Positions 23,637-33,825 of a stretch of 64,000 bases of DNA are shown piece after piece. Below the pieces are notes generated by a model. That model had not been told where the DNA came from. It searched no databases and worked only from the letters and a program-made list of their open reading frames with translations. Within the stretch, counting starts at the first letter, position 1, and every line of letters starts with the position of its first letter. Origin of the DNA: Mayamaea pseudoterrestris (lineage: Eukaryota > Bacillariophyta > Bacillariophyceae > Sellaphorales > Sellaphoraceae); assembly GCA_027923505.1 (NCBI GenBank), contig BROI01000022.1, forward strand, positions 62,001-126,000. The letters are read 5' to 3'. The position numbers were made by a program, and so were the translations under genes.

Positions 23637-24092
23637 GTCGCAAAGCATATAACAGCCAGAATGCAACAAAACACATTAAAAGTTTTTGTCTTTGTCGTAT
23701 AGATAATAGTAAGCTATAGAGCACATGTGGCTTTATGACACATCGCCTGTTGTCTATAGTTGTTATATTGCAGTTATGGCGTCTTTCAACAAATTCGAGC
23801 ATGTGCCTCGCGTATATATGGCAATGGGGAGCACGCTCACTTCCTTGGAGAAAAAGCAAGGTAATTGGCGTGCTGTTTCCGTCCAACGAATGCTGCAATC
23901 TACAGCAACCGAGTCACAAAGCATATGCAAGCTATTTTAAATGGCTCCGGCGAAAGTCGAAAACAAGTAGACCATCTGCCATGATGCAAACCAAGGGGGA
24001 TAAAAAATTAACAGGCTGTTATTTTATCTCCCTTGATGCAAACCATGTTGCTATGAAACAAATGTGAAATTTCCAGGATACTACATCGGCGA
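23637..24092. other. Convergent intergenic region, no gene seen
   Basis: About 455 bp between two convergent stop codons. AT-rich patches near 23660-23730 suggest a 3' end. Short open frames here lack any recognisable domain. Confidence 0.45.
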
Positions 24093-25199
24093 CTACAATA
24101 CGTTTGGGTCGTCCCATCGTGTCTCTCCAGCCGCATTGTAGTAGTAAGTCTTGTTACTGGCAGCGTCAGTTGCCGACTTCCATTCACTCGTAACCTCTTC
24201 ATCCTTTTTTGCAGAAACAGCAACATCAAATGGCTTTTCCCATGTTCGCTCACCAGTGGTTCGATTAAAGTAGTATGGCAGTTTCGTCGCTACATCCGTG
24301 GCTTGCTCCCATCCAAGCGGCAACGCTACTTGATGTACTTGTCGCGACTGCAGCAATGCGGCAATTTGCTCCAATGGATGATTGCTAGTTTCCACAAAAG
24401 TGGGTGGTGCATTCTTCGTTTTGCTCTTTTTGCGAGATTGCTCCGGCTGATTGTCGCCTGCGTCTTGACTTTCGGCGGGACGCTTTTCAAACGTATTGGC
24501 AGCATCCTTTACGCCACTGATCTCTTGAACCACGTCACTGCTGCCTATCACTGAAGTTGCATCAGCATTTTCTAGTCGCTTGACTGAATCGGATCCATCC
24601 CAATAGTAGCCAGTGCCTCGTTCTGGTCGTGTCGTAAACACATAGTCAAACTTTGACCCAGCAAAGGTTTGACTCGGAATAAAGTACTCTTGCTCGTCCG
24701 GCCGAATCTTGCTTTGAATGCGCTTGATTTGCTTCTTGGTGAGTCCAGCTTGTTGCTGTTGCTGCGATGAGGAGGAAAAGGCGGTGTAGCGTTGGTGAAG
24801 CGGAGCGTCGCTTCGCTCGCGTCGCAATGACTCTTCATGCTTTTGTTCGTCTTTCCAGGATGCAAATCCAGAAGCTCGTTGACTTTTACTCAATGGAGCC
24901 ATGGGAGCAGATGATTGTAGACGACGAGTCGTTGTTGTATTTAACTTTTTGTCTTGACGAAAGTTTTGCCATTGGAGAGCCTGGTTGCTACCTGAGACAG
25001 GCTTGGAGACGAGCTCGTCAACCTTTTGAAAGACATTGTAGGCGTCAGCCGTATCCTTTGATTGTCCTTGGTTTTGGCTCATGCTGTAACTGCTGTAAGG
25101 TCGACTACCGTGAAGACGAGGTAAAGTAATGTAATGTCCGCAATGGTTGTCGTCGAGCAATCCTTCGGTCATGGAAGCCATCTTACCGGTACTCGACAT
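24093..25199 (-). CDS. Tandem WW-domain protein, probably splicing-linked
   Basis: Intronless, 368 aa, with the ATG at 25199. Two WW domains lie at the C-terminus: residues 293-324 (LPLGWEQA, PYYFNRTTGERTWEKP) and 337-366 (SEWKSATD, KTYYYNAAGETRWDDP). The second pair of signature Trp and the Pro are present in both, so they should bind Pro-rich ligands. At residues 173-201 is IPSQTFAGSKFDYVF followed by RGTGYYWD, a short FxGxKxxYVFxxRxxGxGYYxD element that I have seen linked to WW and RNA-processing proteins. The rest is low complexity and charged, with a Gln run at 146-150 and a likely NLS (SRKKSKTKN). Paired C-terminal WW domains and this element suggest a spliceosome-associated protein; that is inference. 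It is divergent from phytochelatin synthase with only 140 bp between starts. Confidence 0.8.
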   Translation of the reverse strand: MSSTGKMASMTEGLLDDNHCGHYITLPRLHGSRPYSSYSMSQNQGQSKDTADAYNVFQKVDELVSKPVSGSNQALQWQNFRQDKKLNTTTTRRLQSSAPMAPLSKSQRASGFASWKDEQKHEESLRRERSDAPLHQRYTAFSSSSQQQQQAGLTKKQIKRIQSKIRPDEQEYFIPSQTFAGSKFDYVFTTRPERGTGYYWDGSDSVKRLENADATSVIGSSDVVQEISGVKDAANTFEKRPAESQDAGDNQPEQSRKKSKTKNAPPTFVETSNHPLEQIAALLQSRQVHQVALPLGWEQATDVATKLPYYFNRTTGERTWEKPFDVAVSAKKDEEVTSEWKSATDAASNKTYYYNAAGETRWDDPNVL

Positions 25200-25339
25200 C
25201 TGTTACTGTTCGTTTTCATACGCGCAAGAGACCACGCGATGCCATGCATCCAACTCGCGACAGCCAATTGTTCTTTGCCATGGCAGCATCTCATTGTCCT
25301 TGACAACCACTTTATAGCTGACGAGAAGAAAAGTCAACA

Positions 25340-26674
25340 ATGCGTTCGACGCTAAACGCAGTGATGCGCTTCCGGCGAGCTGCGACTCCTCGTGCTGTCA
25401 CATGCGAACGAATGCAACTGACACGACGTCCTCGGCCTGCCAACTTCGCCTTTCATTCTTCCTTGGCCACGGCGAATCATCATTTGCACGACGAGGAATA
25501 CGACGACGAAGACGACGATTACAGTAATCATGCAGTAGAAAAGTCATCTTCAAAACATTGCAGCACTTGCTCCTGCGAGACAAGTGCGCGTCTTCCGCCG
25601 ACTTCGGACACTCATGCTCTGCTCCAACAGCTGCATCCGCTACCTTCATTCACTTCCTGTCGAAATCCCCTCCACGACCCCATGGAACCACTTCCACGTC
25701 CAAATCCAGAACCAAAGTATTCAGTCCGACGTCGCATTCTTCCATCCTGTCTGACGCCTCTCAATTCACCGGCAGGCCGCCAGTTGCTAGTGCAGTCATT
25801 GACGCTGCAAACAGCAGCCAGCTACTTGACATTGACGGAACACTCCGTCAATCAGTCTGATCCAGCCTACTGCGGCGTCACGACACTGCTTATTGTATTG
25901 AATGCACTCGCCGTCGATCCTATGATACGATGGAAGGGTGGATGGCGCTACTATGGGAGCGAGGAAATGTTGCTGGCGACGTGCCAAAATTGTTTGGATG
26001 TGAGACGAATTGAGCGAGAAGGCATTACGCTGCCCGAGTTTTGTCGAATGGCCGAGTGTCAAGGGCTTGACGTGACGCTCAAGCAGCCAATCTGCACTGG
26101 TAGTGAGCTTGCTGACAATCATGTTGGAGGTTACAGAGTGGACGACTTTCGACGAGACGTGATTGAACTCCTGTCAGAAAGTGGTACTGAAATAGATTCA
26201 CAGAATGATGTTGCAATAAATAATGACAATTTAAATGGGCAACATCAGAGGTGTCCTGGCATCCTGGTCGTCTCCTTTGGACGACCTGCCTTGGAGCAAA
26301 CTGGAGACGGACATTTTTCACCCATTGCCGCATATCACGCAGAAACGGATCAAGTTTTAATACTGGATGTTGCTCGGTTCAAGTACCAGCACTACTGGGT
26401 CAAAATTGATACTTTGTATCGGGCAATGCAGTTGCTGGACAAGAAAACGGAGCAGCCTCGAGGATGGTTCAAACTACATGCGCCAATTGTCAAGAGCAAT
26501 CCAGCCAGTGAATTGCAGACATCACTCTACTACAATATTCACTCGGAAGACAGGCGGGACGTCAAGTTTGTTCCGCTTGCATGTCAGGGTCATCCTTGTC
26601 CAGTACACTCGGTAAAGGTGGACTTTTGCTCATCGGCCGCCAAGAATCGTCCACCATCGGGGTTCATCGAATAA
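25340..26674 (+). CDS. PCS: Phytochelatin synthase
   Basis: Gamma-glutamylcysteine dipeptidyl transpeptidase that builds metal-binding phytochelatins from glutathione; a papain-fold (clan CA) enzyme. 444 aa, intronless, ATG at 25340. The catalytic triad is Cys178 (QSDPAYCG), His325 (GDGHFSPIAAY) and Asp343 (LILDVARFKY). Family blocks VLNALAVDP, RWKGGWRYY and VDDFRRDV are also clear. The core aligns with plant PCS, but the enzyme has a ~120-residue N-terminal extension: an Arg-rich start (MRSTLNAVMRFRRAATPRAV) that may be an organelle transit peptide, an acidic run (DEEYDDEDDDY) and a Cys cluster (KHCSTCSCETS). The plant-type Cys-rich C-terminal domain is short, about 90 residues with CQGHPCP. 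Neighbouring ZIP genes give a metal-homeostasis context. Confidence 0.92.
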   Translation: MRSTLNAVMRFRRAATPRAVTCERMQLTRRPRPANFAFHSSLATANHHLHDEEYDDEDDDYSNHAVEKSSSKHCSTCSCETSARLPPTSDTHALLQQLHPLPSFTSCRNPLHDPMEPLPRPNPEPKYSVRRRILPSCLTPLNSPAGRQLLVQSLTLQTAASYLTLTEHSVNQSDPAYCGVTTLLIVLNALAVDPMIRWKGGWRYYGSEEMLLATCQNCLDVRRIEREGITLPEFCRMAECQGLDVTLKQPICTGSELADNHVGGYRVDDFRRDVIELLSESGTEIDSQNDVAINNDNLNGQHQRCPGILVVSFGRPALEQTGDGHFSPIAAYHAETDQVLILDVARFKYQHYWVKIDTLYRAMQLLDKKTEQPRGWFKLHAPIVKSNPASELQTSLYYNIHSEDRRDVKFVPLACQGHPCPVHSVKVDFCSSAAKNRPPSGFIE

Positions 26675-26962
26675 TGCAACCGGCAATTGTCGCTGAGGGA
26701 TAATCGCGAGCAATCAAACAAATAACTGGTAGGCGTCAGCTATAGTTCAAAGAGAATCGTACGAGTCGGGGTCTTGTAAAGCATGAAAACATGCCTGGCT
26801 CCGCCTCCAGGCGGTGTCGGGTGGCAGCAATCGACGAGTCAGCGGATCGCATGTGAACTGACCACACAATTTTGATGGGTGACAAATTTCATGATCATTT
26901 TACTAAATAATAAATGCTAGTGATTTATTACTACTACGTACGCAATTATACCAGTTTTAAAA
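26675..26962. other. Convergent intergenic region with two small hairpins
   Basis: Between the convergent phytochelatin synthase and ORC6 genes. GCATGAAAACATGC (stem 5, loop 4) is followed closely by CCGCCTCCAGGCGG, another near-perfect inverted repeat, near 26780-26815. Their role is unknown; they could sit in a 3' UTR. The right part is AT-rich. Confidence 0.4.
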
Positions 26963-28252
26963 TCAAATCTCGTCAGCAACATGTAGTCCATACTTGGCAA
27001 AGACTTTGTTTGCTGCGTACTCGAGACAAGCGTCGTCTGTGGGTGTAAACTCGTCCACCGCCGTCGACTCTGATGTCAGACTCTGCTTTGCGTGCTGTAT
27101 GGCGTTGACAAGTATATCCTTACGCCACTGCTCGGACAATGTTCGTCGTTCCTCCCTCAGAGACTCGGGCGAAGCATCTTCTTTGGCAGCATCCATATAT
27201 TCGGCCAATTCAAAAGCAGTAACCGCATTATCATTCTCCCCATTGGTAGCGGTAGTAGACTCCACGGACAATGATGGCCGTCTCTGTCGTTTCTTGCTAG
27301 TGCTGTTGTCCATTTTGCTTTGTTTCATAGTTGCTGCTACTGTCTCGTTCTCCGATACTCCATGCCCCTTCAGTCGTTCCACCCACTGCTCTACTTTCAC
27401 TAGCGTATGTTTGACTTCCGCTGGTAGCAGCTCACTAGTGGCCGTTTCCAAGTCGCGTAAATCCAGAATATCCGACGAAGCAATCGTGTCGGAATCTCGT
27501 CGACGACTTTTTGACTTGGTACGCTCGCAACCCGACTGTTGCTGCTGTTGCTGGATGGCAAAGTAGTAAAAGGCAGCTGCCTCGTAGGCCGCTCCAAAAC
27601 GCTGAAGGTCGTGGAGATGTCCAGCAGTTGCGTGCGACCTGTTAGACTCGATGTACTTGTAAATGTCGTTCAAGAGTCGCTGCGCCGCTTGTACAACTCC
27701 ATGAGGATCCGGAACTTTGGAAGCAAGTCGAATCGCTAGCTCCGGGAGAATGCTGTCTCGAACAGGCGTCAATGGTTTACTAGCGTTCAATCTTGCATTT
27801 AGCTGTAACGTAGAAGCATCAGGTACTGCATGAGTTGTTGTTGCATTGGGTCCAAAGGGGTTTCGAAAACGAGACTTGGCCGAAGGGCCATCTTCAACAG
27901 CTGCTGATGCTCGCGTCAACCTCCCAGCGCCTCCTGTAACTTTCGTCGACTGCAAATAGTTTGTAAGCATTCCCTGTAGCTCCTTCAGCTTGGCTACCTT
28001 GACTCCGGCAGCTTTCGCCAAGACATTTATTGAAATTCGTTCCTTCATTTTGAGTCGGTACAAGTGCTCCAAAATAATGGCAGCGCGTGTATCTTGTCGA
28101 TCAATATTCTTTCCCAGCGACCCAGTCTTTATTCTCACGTCAATGATTCGTAGTGTTTCATTTGCTTCTCGTAAAATCTCTTCTGGAATGTCGATTGATG
28201 TTAGTTTCTTAGCAAGCTGCTCGACGGGGTTTAGCAGATTGAGCGTCTGCAT
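26963..28252 (-). CDS. ORC6: Origin recognition complex subunit 6
   Basis: Subunit of the replication-origin recognition complex that helps load MCM helicases. Intronless, 429 aa, ATG at 28252. The N-terminal TFIIB/cyclin-like fold is visible from residue 1 (LAKKLTSIDIPEEILREANE, then RIIDVRIKT) and again around residue 170 (LPELAIRLASKVPDPHGVVQ, then AQRLLNDIYKYIESN). Near the C-terminus LSEQWRKDILVNAIQHAK aligns with the conserved metazoan Orc6 C-terminal helix (EWKRKILENA), the piece that contacts ORC3. The central linker is acidic, Ser/Thr-rich and contains a Gln run and a basic cluster (SKKRQRRPS), probably an NLS with phosphorylation sites. The protein is longer than human ORC6 (252 aa), mainly through this linker. 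It shares a short divergent promoter with the kinesin-PRC1 fusion gene. Confidence 0.82.
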   Translation of the reverse strand: MQTLNLLNPVEQLAKKLTSIDIPEEILREANETLRIIDVRIKTGSLGKNIDRQDTRAAIILEHLYRLKMKERISINVLAKAAGVKVAKLKELQGMLTNYLQSTKVTGGAGRLTRASAAVEDGPSAKSRFRNPFGPNATTTHAVPDASTLQLNARLNASKPLTPVRDSILPELAIRLASKVPDPHGVVQAAQRLLNDIYKYIESNRSHATAGHLHDLQRFGAAYEAAAFYYFAIQQQQQQSGCERTKSKSRRRDSDTIASSDILDLRDLETATSELLPAEVKHTLVKVEQWVERLKGHGVSENETVAATMKQSKMDNSTSKKRQRRPSLSVESTTATNGENDNAVTAFELAEYMDAAKEDASPESLREERRTLSEQWRKDILVNAIQHAKQSLTSESTAVDEFTPTDDACLEYAANKVFAKYGLHVADEI

Positions 28253-28479
28253 TATCGGTCAATCTTTCTCTCTAACTAAATACGTTTGCGTATCCTCATT
28301 TCGAATGTCCGATTTAGTCTCTGATGGTAGTCAAGGCTGAGCATTACCGGTTGTTGGTGAGAAAGCTCTCTGGACCGTCCACCGTCCATGGTCAAGCATC
28401 AAAATGAGAGATGGCGCGCCCGAAACGTGTTCTGACGTTATCAGGATTACCGGTCCGACGCAAATGTCGTTAGTCGCCA
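28253..28479. promoter_or_regulatory. Divergent promoter, ORC6/kinesin-PRC1
   Basis: 227 bp between divergent start codons of two cell-division genes. It contains two direct copies of ATTACCGGT, at 28343-28351 and 28446-28454. A shared regulatory function is inference. Confidence 0.4.
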
Positions 28480-31400
28480 ATGAAGCCATCACACAACAAA
28501 CCGAGATCCACCATGATGATGAGCTCGTCTACTTCGAAACAAGTAACCTCCCAGGTCCGAGTCGGAGTGCGAGTCCGTCCTTTGACGAGTCAGGAACTAG
28601 GACAAGGCGGAAAATCAGTTCTGAAGGTTATTCCTCCCGAGATTCGCCTCGGCGAACGACGCTTCACCTACGATGCCGTCTTTGACGAGCAAGTCGATCA
28701 GAATGAACTTTATTCGCAAGTCTCCACGCCACTGCTGACTAGCTTTTTGGAAGGCTATAATGCGACGGTGAGTGTCTGGTAGTAAATATTAGTACATTTT
28801 GCTGTTAATGTGGACTTCGGATTGCGATTCAATTCTATGCTCACCGAAACTCGACAATATTTTCCTCTCAGATCATGGCATACGGACAAACTGGCAGCGG
28901 AAAAGTACGTCACAAATGACAATGAATTTGTCGTGTATCTGCTATGCTAGTTTGTCCTCATCCTCGTCTTTATTGCAGACTTTTACCATGGGAAGCGAGG
29001 CGCATACGGAACTCGAGCTTTCGGAGAATACTGGCCTCATTCCTCGCTTTATGAACGACTTGTTCCACAATTTAGAGAAGCAGCAAAGCAGTCATGGATC
29101 ATCTTTGTCGCACTTCAATCTGCAAGCGTCCTTTCTTGAGGTATACGGCGAAGACGTTCATGACCTTTTGGATCCATCTCGAACCTCCCTTCCGCTGCGC
29201 GAGGACGCCAATGGCGGCGTCATTTGCGCAGGCTTGACGCATCGGTCCGTCGCGACTGCCACGCAGGCTCTCACAGTTTTACACGAGGGAACCATGAATC
29301 GAACTACCGCCGCGACGCTCATGAACTTGACGAGTAGTCGGTCGCACGCCATTTTCACTGTGTATCTGACGCAGACGCACTCTACGGATGGAGTTGACGT
29401 TGTCACGACGAGTCGTTTCACCTTTGTCGACCTGGCTGGCAGCGAGAGGATGAAGAAGACTGGCGCAGAAGGCGAGCGAGCGCGAGAGGGAATCAAGATT
29501 AATGAAGGGCTGCTCGCGCTTGGAAACGTTATCAACGCATTGGCCGACGAGGAACGCATCGCAACTGGCAAGACTGTCCATGTACCCTATCGTCAGTCCA
29601 AGCTCACTCGGCTTTTACAAGACGCGCTTGGTGGAAACAGCCAGACTCTATTCTTGGCTTGTGTCTCGCCATCAGATACGAATGCGAATGAAACTTTGTC
29701 GACCATGCATTATGCAAATCGTGCTCGCAACATTAAGAATGCTCCAACGCGCAACGTTGATGGCAACGTAATGGAAATGCAGCGCCTACAGTCGTTGACG
29801 CAGATTCTACAAACAGAACTCGTCAAGCACAAGTTCGGAGGGGACGCGGAGGAATCCAAGATTGGAGAGTGTGATGCAGGCCTTTGGATGCGCCAGGATG
29901 TTTCCGAATATCTTGATCTGCTTCAAGCCGCAGCGATTGAGAAACATGAACTCCAAGGTCCACATCATTCTCGAAATGCATCTTTGACATTGCCAGCTCC
30001 CAAGTCTCGTGCGCTTTCAATCAGTCCTACGGAGCACCGCATGGAATTATACAATCTCAATGAATCAATTCGACTTGACGGAGATCCAAACAAATCCATC
30101 ATGGAGCACTTCAATCCGCTTGCAGAGGTTAATCCAGACGAAGACATGGCTATTTTGGATCAGCTACTAGAGCTTCAGCAGCGTGATAGTGAATTTCAAA
30201 AGGCGCAGGAGGCAGACGATGACGAACTGAAGCAAGTTGAAGGCGAAATTGTTCAGCAGCAAAGCCTGCTTCTGCAGCTTCGAGAAAGTTTAAAAGTGTA
30301 TCACGACATGAAGGATAAATATGAGGTTTTGATGGCGGAGGTTCGGCACCTTGAGGTGGAAAAGACGGAGCTGGTCGAGCAGCTAGACAAGGCTCATACT
30401 GATCCGACGAAAGGTTGCTCGAAAGCTATCAAACGAGAGTTGGAAAAGGTTGAGCAGGCACTAGCTCGCGCGCGTAACGAAAGCCGAAAGCATCGAGAAT
30501 TGTACCGCAAGGCAGAACAGGAAGCCAAGAAATCTGCTGTCCTGCAGCGTAAGATTACGGAACTCAAGACGGGCCGTGCGAAACTTATCAAAAAGCAGCA
30601 AGAGACAGCAGCACGACACAGGGATTATACTGAAGCTCGCACCAGAGAGATTCTGGCGTTAAAACGGAAGGATAGAAGCAATGAACAACGCTTATCCAAA
30701 ATGCAAAAGGAAATTCAAATGCACAAGAAGAATCTAGATAAGCGCCAGGACTACTGCACAAAATTAAAAGACAAACTCGACCAGACGGAATCGCATCTCA
30801 TGAAGCTCCTTGCGATGCGCAATCAAGAATTGCGGGATCGTACAAGTGTTGTAGCGATGTCACGTCGACCCTCTTCAGCCTTGGCTCGCAAGTCAAGCTT
30901 TCCGGTCCCTGCGAACAAGGTTACCTTTGCACCTCGTTCGGATGCAATTGATTCAATCAACTTTATTCTCGACCAAGCTGTTGTCGAAAAGATAATGATT
31001 TTGGAAGCTGATCAGAGGTACGAAGAATGCGTTACCGAATACAGTGAAGCGATGCGAAACATGGTGGAAGCTGTCAAGGCTTTGGAACACGCACGCGAGC
31101 TCGCGAAAAATGTCGATAATGAGATAGACTTAGACGAGAGCGAACTAATTCAGGTTGTTGAGGAGTCTGAATTGAAGGTGGAGCTACTTAGTGAAGAGCT
31201 TGAGTCTCTTCGTCGTCAGCTTTCGGAAACGGACGGGAATGAAGGCAAGGAAGCGCTTGCTGAAAAGTTAATAAAAGACAAGGACGCTCCACTACTCCGA
31301 ACTGTTCTACTCGACACGCTGGAGAAACTGATTGAGACTAAGGTATGCCACTTAATGCTTCGTGCGGTATTATTTTATGTTTGTTAACTCAATTTGCCCT

Positions 31401-33825
31401 TTACCATTTGGTACACCTTCAGATTCTCCACAACCGCCTAGACAAGGTTCTACAGCGGAAGGCATCCGCACTGCATGGCCTTGAGAACGAGGTCGAGCTT
31501 CTCAACGACAAGATTGAATCTTTGACGAGGACTAACAAGCTGCGACAAGTTGTTGATTCTTCTGACGTCGGCAGCGTTGAAACGATCCATCGGCTTGCTT
31601 CCGAAAACCGATCACAAAAAATGCAGTTGCAACATACACAATCTGATCTAACAAAGCTCAATGAGATGCTATCTGAAGCAAGAAATGACAACCGCCTTCT
31701 CGCGACAAAGACCCGCGAGGCCGAAGAAAAAGTCGCTCTCGTTCTGACAGCGTCGAACGTTTCTGAGGCTATCGAACCCTCCAAGGCAACACTCGACAAT
31801 ATACACCGCATTTGGAGGCAGCTTGGTAGACCGTTGGAAGAGTTGGATGAGATCAGGTTCGAAATTGAGAACTGTCTTGACCATACATGTACCAGGCTGC
31901 TCCGAGAGGCACAGGATTTGAAAGAGACCACGCTTGTCGAACTTGAAAGCCTTGAACATGAAATTCGTCGCATGCACATCAGTCTCGGTCGCATGGAAGA
32001 AGACAGCATTCGCGGAGATGGACCGTTAGTTGTGCAACTTGACAGGCTGCGTCGGACACACGCAGAAATAGAAGTTGTATACAGAGAAACAGCTACTCGG
32101 CGCGAGGCTTTAAAGCAGCAAGCGATGAGTCTTGTCACACTGCTTGGACTTGCTGGTGACACGATTCCTGTCGAGCTTCGATCCTTATTGGCTCCAGAGA
32201 CTGAAGTATTGGACCTACGAGATGACTTGATTGCACAATATGAGCTCCAAGTATCAGAGCTACGCGTTAGAAAATCGCAGATGCTTGTTACTAATGCGGA
32301 AGTGCTGAAGAATGCTTATCAACTTGTTTCCGACATGAATCTTGCAGAGCATCAAGTTTTTCCACTGGTACTGGCAGATATCAAACGGAGATGCGTAGAC
32401 CTGCCGGAATGGTGGGACGAGGCGATTGCCGAGATTATTGTCAGAGCAGTCTCGAATGCTGGTGGTGTCGTTCGAGCTACTCAATCCTTTCGAGAGCATC
32501 TTTTAGTTGTTTATGCTTCTTTGGAAAGTCTTTCGAGAAGCCGACGCATTTTATCCGACAAGCTCAAGGAACTTGTGGAAAAGGCGCAAAGAATTCTTCT
32601 TGAAACCGTCGATGGCGAGGTAGATGCAATTGAGGCGTATGCAAGCTTCCACGATGCCCTCTTTCGTCTTCCGCCACTTTCAAAGGAACGCATGAATGCT
32701 TGCATTGCCGAAATTGACGCGCTTCTCACTTGCGTCGACGACATGACCCAGAGTGAGATAGAAGCGCTGGTGGTGGTGCATGAGGCTTTGAATGTGGCTT
32801 CGAATGATCGTAGTATGTTCTGGAGCGAAGTCGAAGTTGCCACTAGCGCAGTTGACGCTAAGAATGTTCGACCATTTAATGAGGTGGTGCAAGATGTTTC
32901 TGTCGATGCCGAAGACTGGGTTCTGCAAATGGTCGCGGACGGAACCAAGAATTATCGCCAGTTGGAGAGTCGTCTCGTCAAGCTACAGATGATACACTCC
33001 GAGGTGGAAAGACTGCGTTCGCGCCAAGATACAAAAAGCAAGATTATCACTCTCGACTCGGAAGTTCGTACGTTGAGCACAAAGATTTCTGAATTTGAAG
33101 ATACGAAATGCAACAAGCAACGGCTTTTGACGAAGAAGTCGGGAAGCGTCAATTTACTAAAAGAGGAGCGCTTCCGGAAACAAATGCAGCAGAAGTTTGC
33201 TTCTAAACTTGAAAAACTCGCCCTGCTGCTACAGAGTTGGCGAGAAGGCAATAAGGAAGATTTCGACTCGAACCTGTTGAGCGATGAAGTACGAATGCTT
33301 CTTGACAATGGTGGCGACAACATGGTCGAGTGGGTTGAGAAGCGAACCGAATTTATGCACCTGAGGACCACGCAATCGACCAAGAAACGTCGGACCGATA
33401 CATCACAAGACATTGACTCGCTAAGCACGAGCAAGGTTGCTATGCATCGCCTTGCCGAACCCGCAAATGCAACCGTAACATTAGATGCTGCCAGGAAAAA
33501 GTCTGTTGCGCCAAGTCAGCCAGCAGAAAGGCGACCAGCATTTCCCAAACCAGCCTCCTCCTTATCAACATCGCGGAAGCGAAAGGGCGATGAGCTTCCT
33601 CCGTCTAAGCCAGCACGTCAAACGCGATCGTCTCGGAGTCAGTCCACGTCTCGCATGCCCCGTTCACCGGCACACGATTCGAGAAAGAGTGGAGGCGAAT
33701 TAGATGCTGCCAAGGAGAACAACGTCAAGCCTGCAGCGGCGAACAAGAAGCGCTTGACACTACCACCATTTGGTCATGTGTTGGAGTCGGCCAGTACGCC
33801 TCGAAACGCTGACAAGGAAAATTGA
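28480..33825 (+). CDS. Kinesin-4 motor fused to a PRC1/MAP65 microtubule bundler
   Basis: About 1695 aa in four exons: 28480-28767, 28872-28904 (33 nt), 28979-31342 and 31423-33825, all phase 0. An ATG at 28513 (CCACCATG) is an alternative start. Motor, residues ~25-360: P-loop GQTGSGKT at 101-108, switch I NLTSSRSH at 223-230, switch II DLAGSE at 258-263, plus HVPYRQSKLTRLLQDALGG and YANRARNIKN, diagnostic of kinesin-4 (KIF4/KIF21). Long coiled coils follow to ~1015. From 1019 the chain reads as PRC1/MAP65/Ase1: LDNIHRIWRQLG (PRC1 start), a rod, then the spectrin-fold hallmark VNLLKEERFRKQ at ~1471 with LLLQSW, and a basic Ser/Arg tail with SP/TP sites and KEN boxes at 33712-33720 and 33814-33822. 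The KIF4 Cys-rich tail is absent. Likely role: spindle midzone or phragmoplast overlaps. The link to PRC1 depends on splicing the 80-bp intron 31343-31422; retention ends the protein 15 codons later. Confidence 0.9.

Noticed and set aside
31423-33825. PRC1-like part as a separate gene downstream of the kinesin
   Set aside because: The open frame joins the kinesin coil through a standard 80-bp phase-0 intron; ~120 residues of coil precede the PRC1 start within the same exon, and there is no room for a promoter. RNA evidence would still be decisive.
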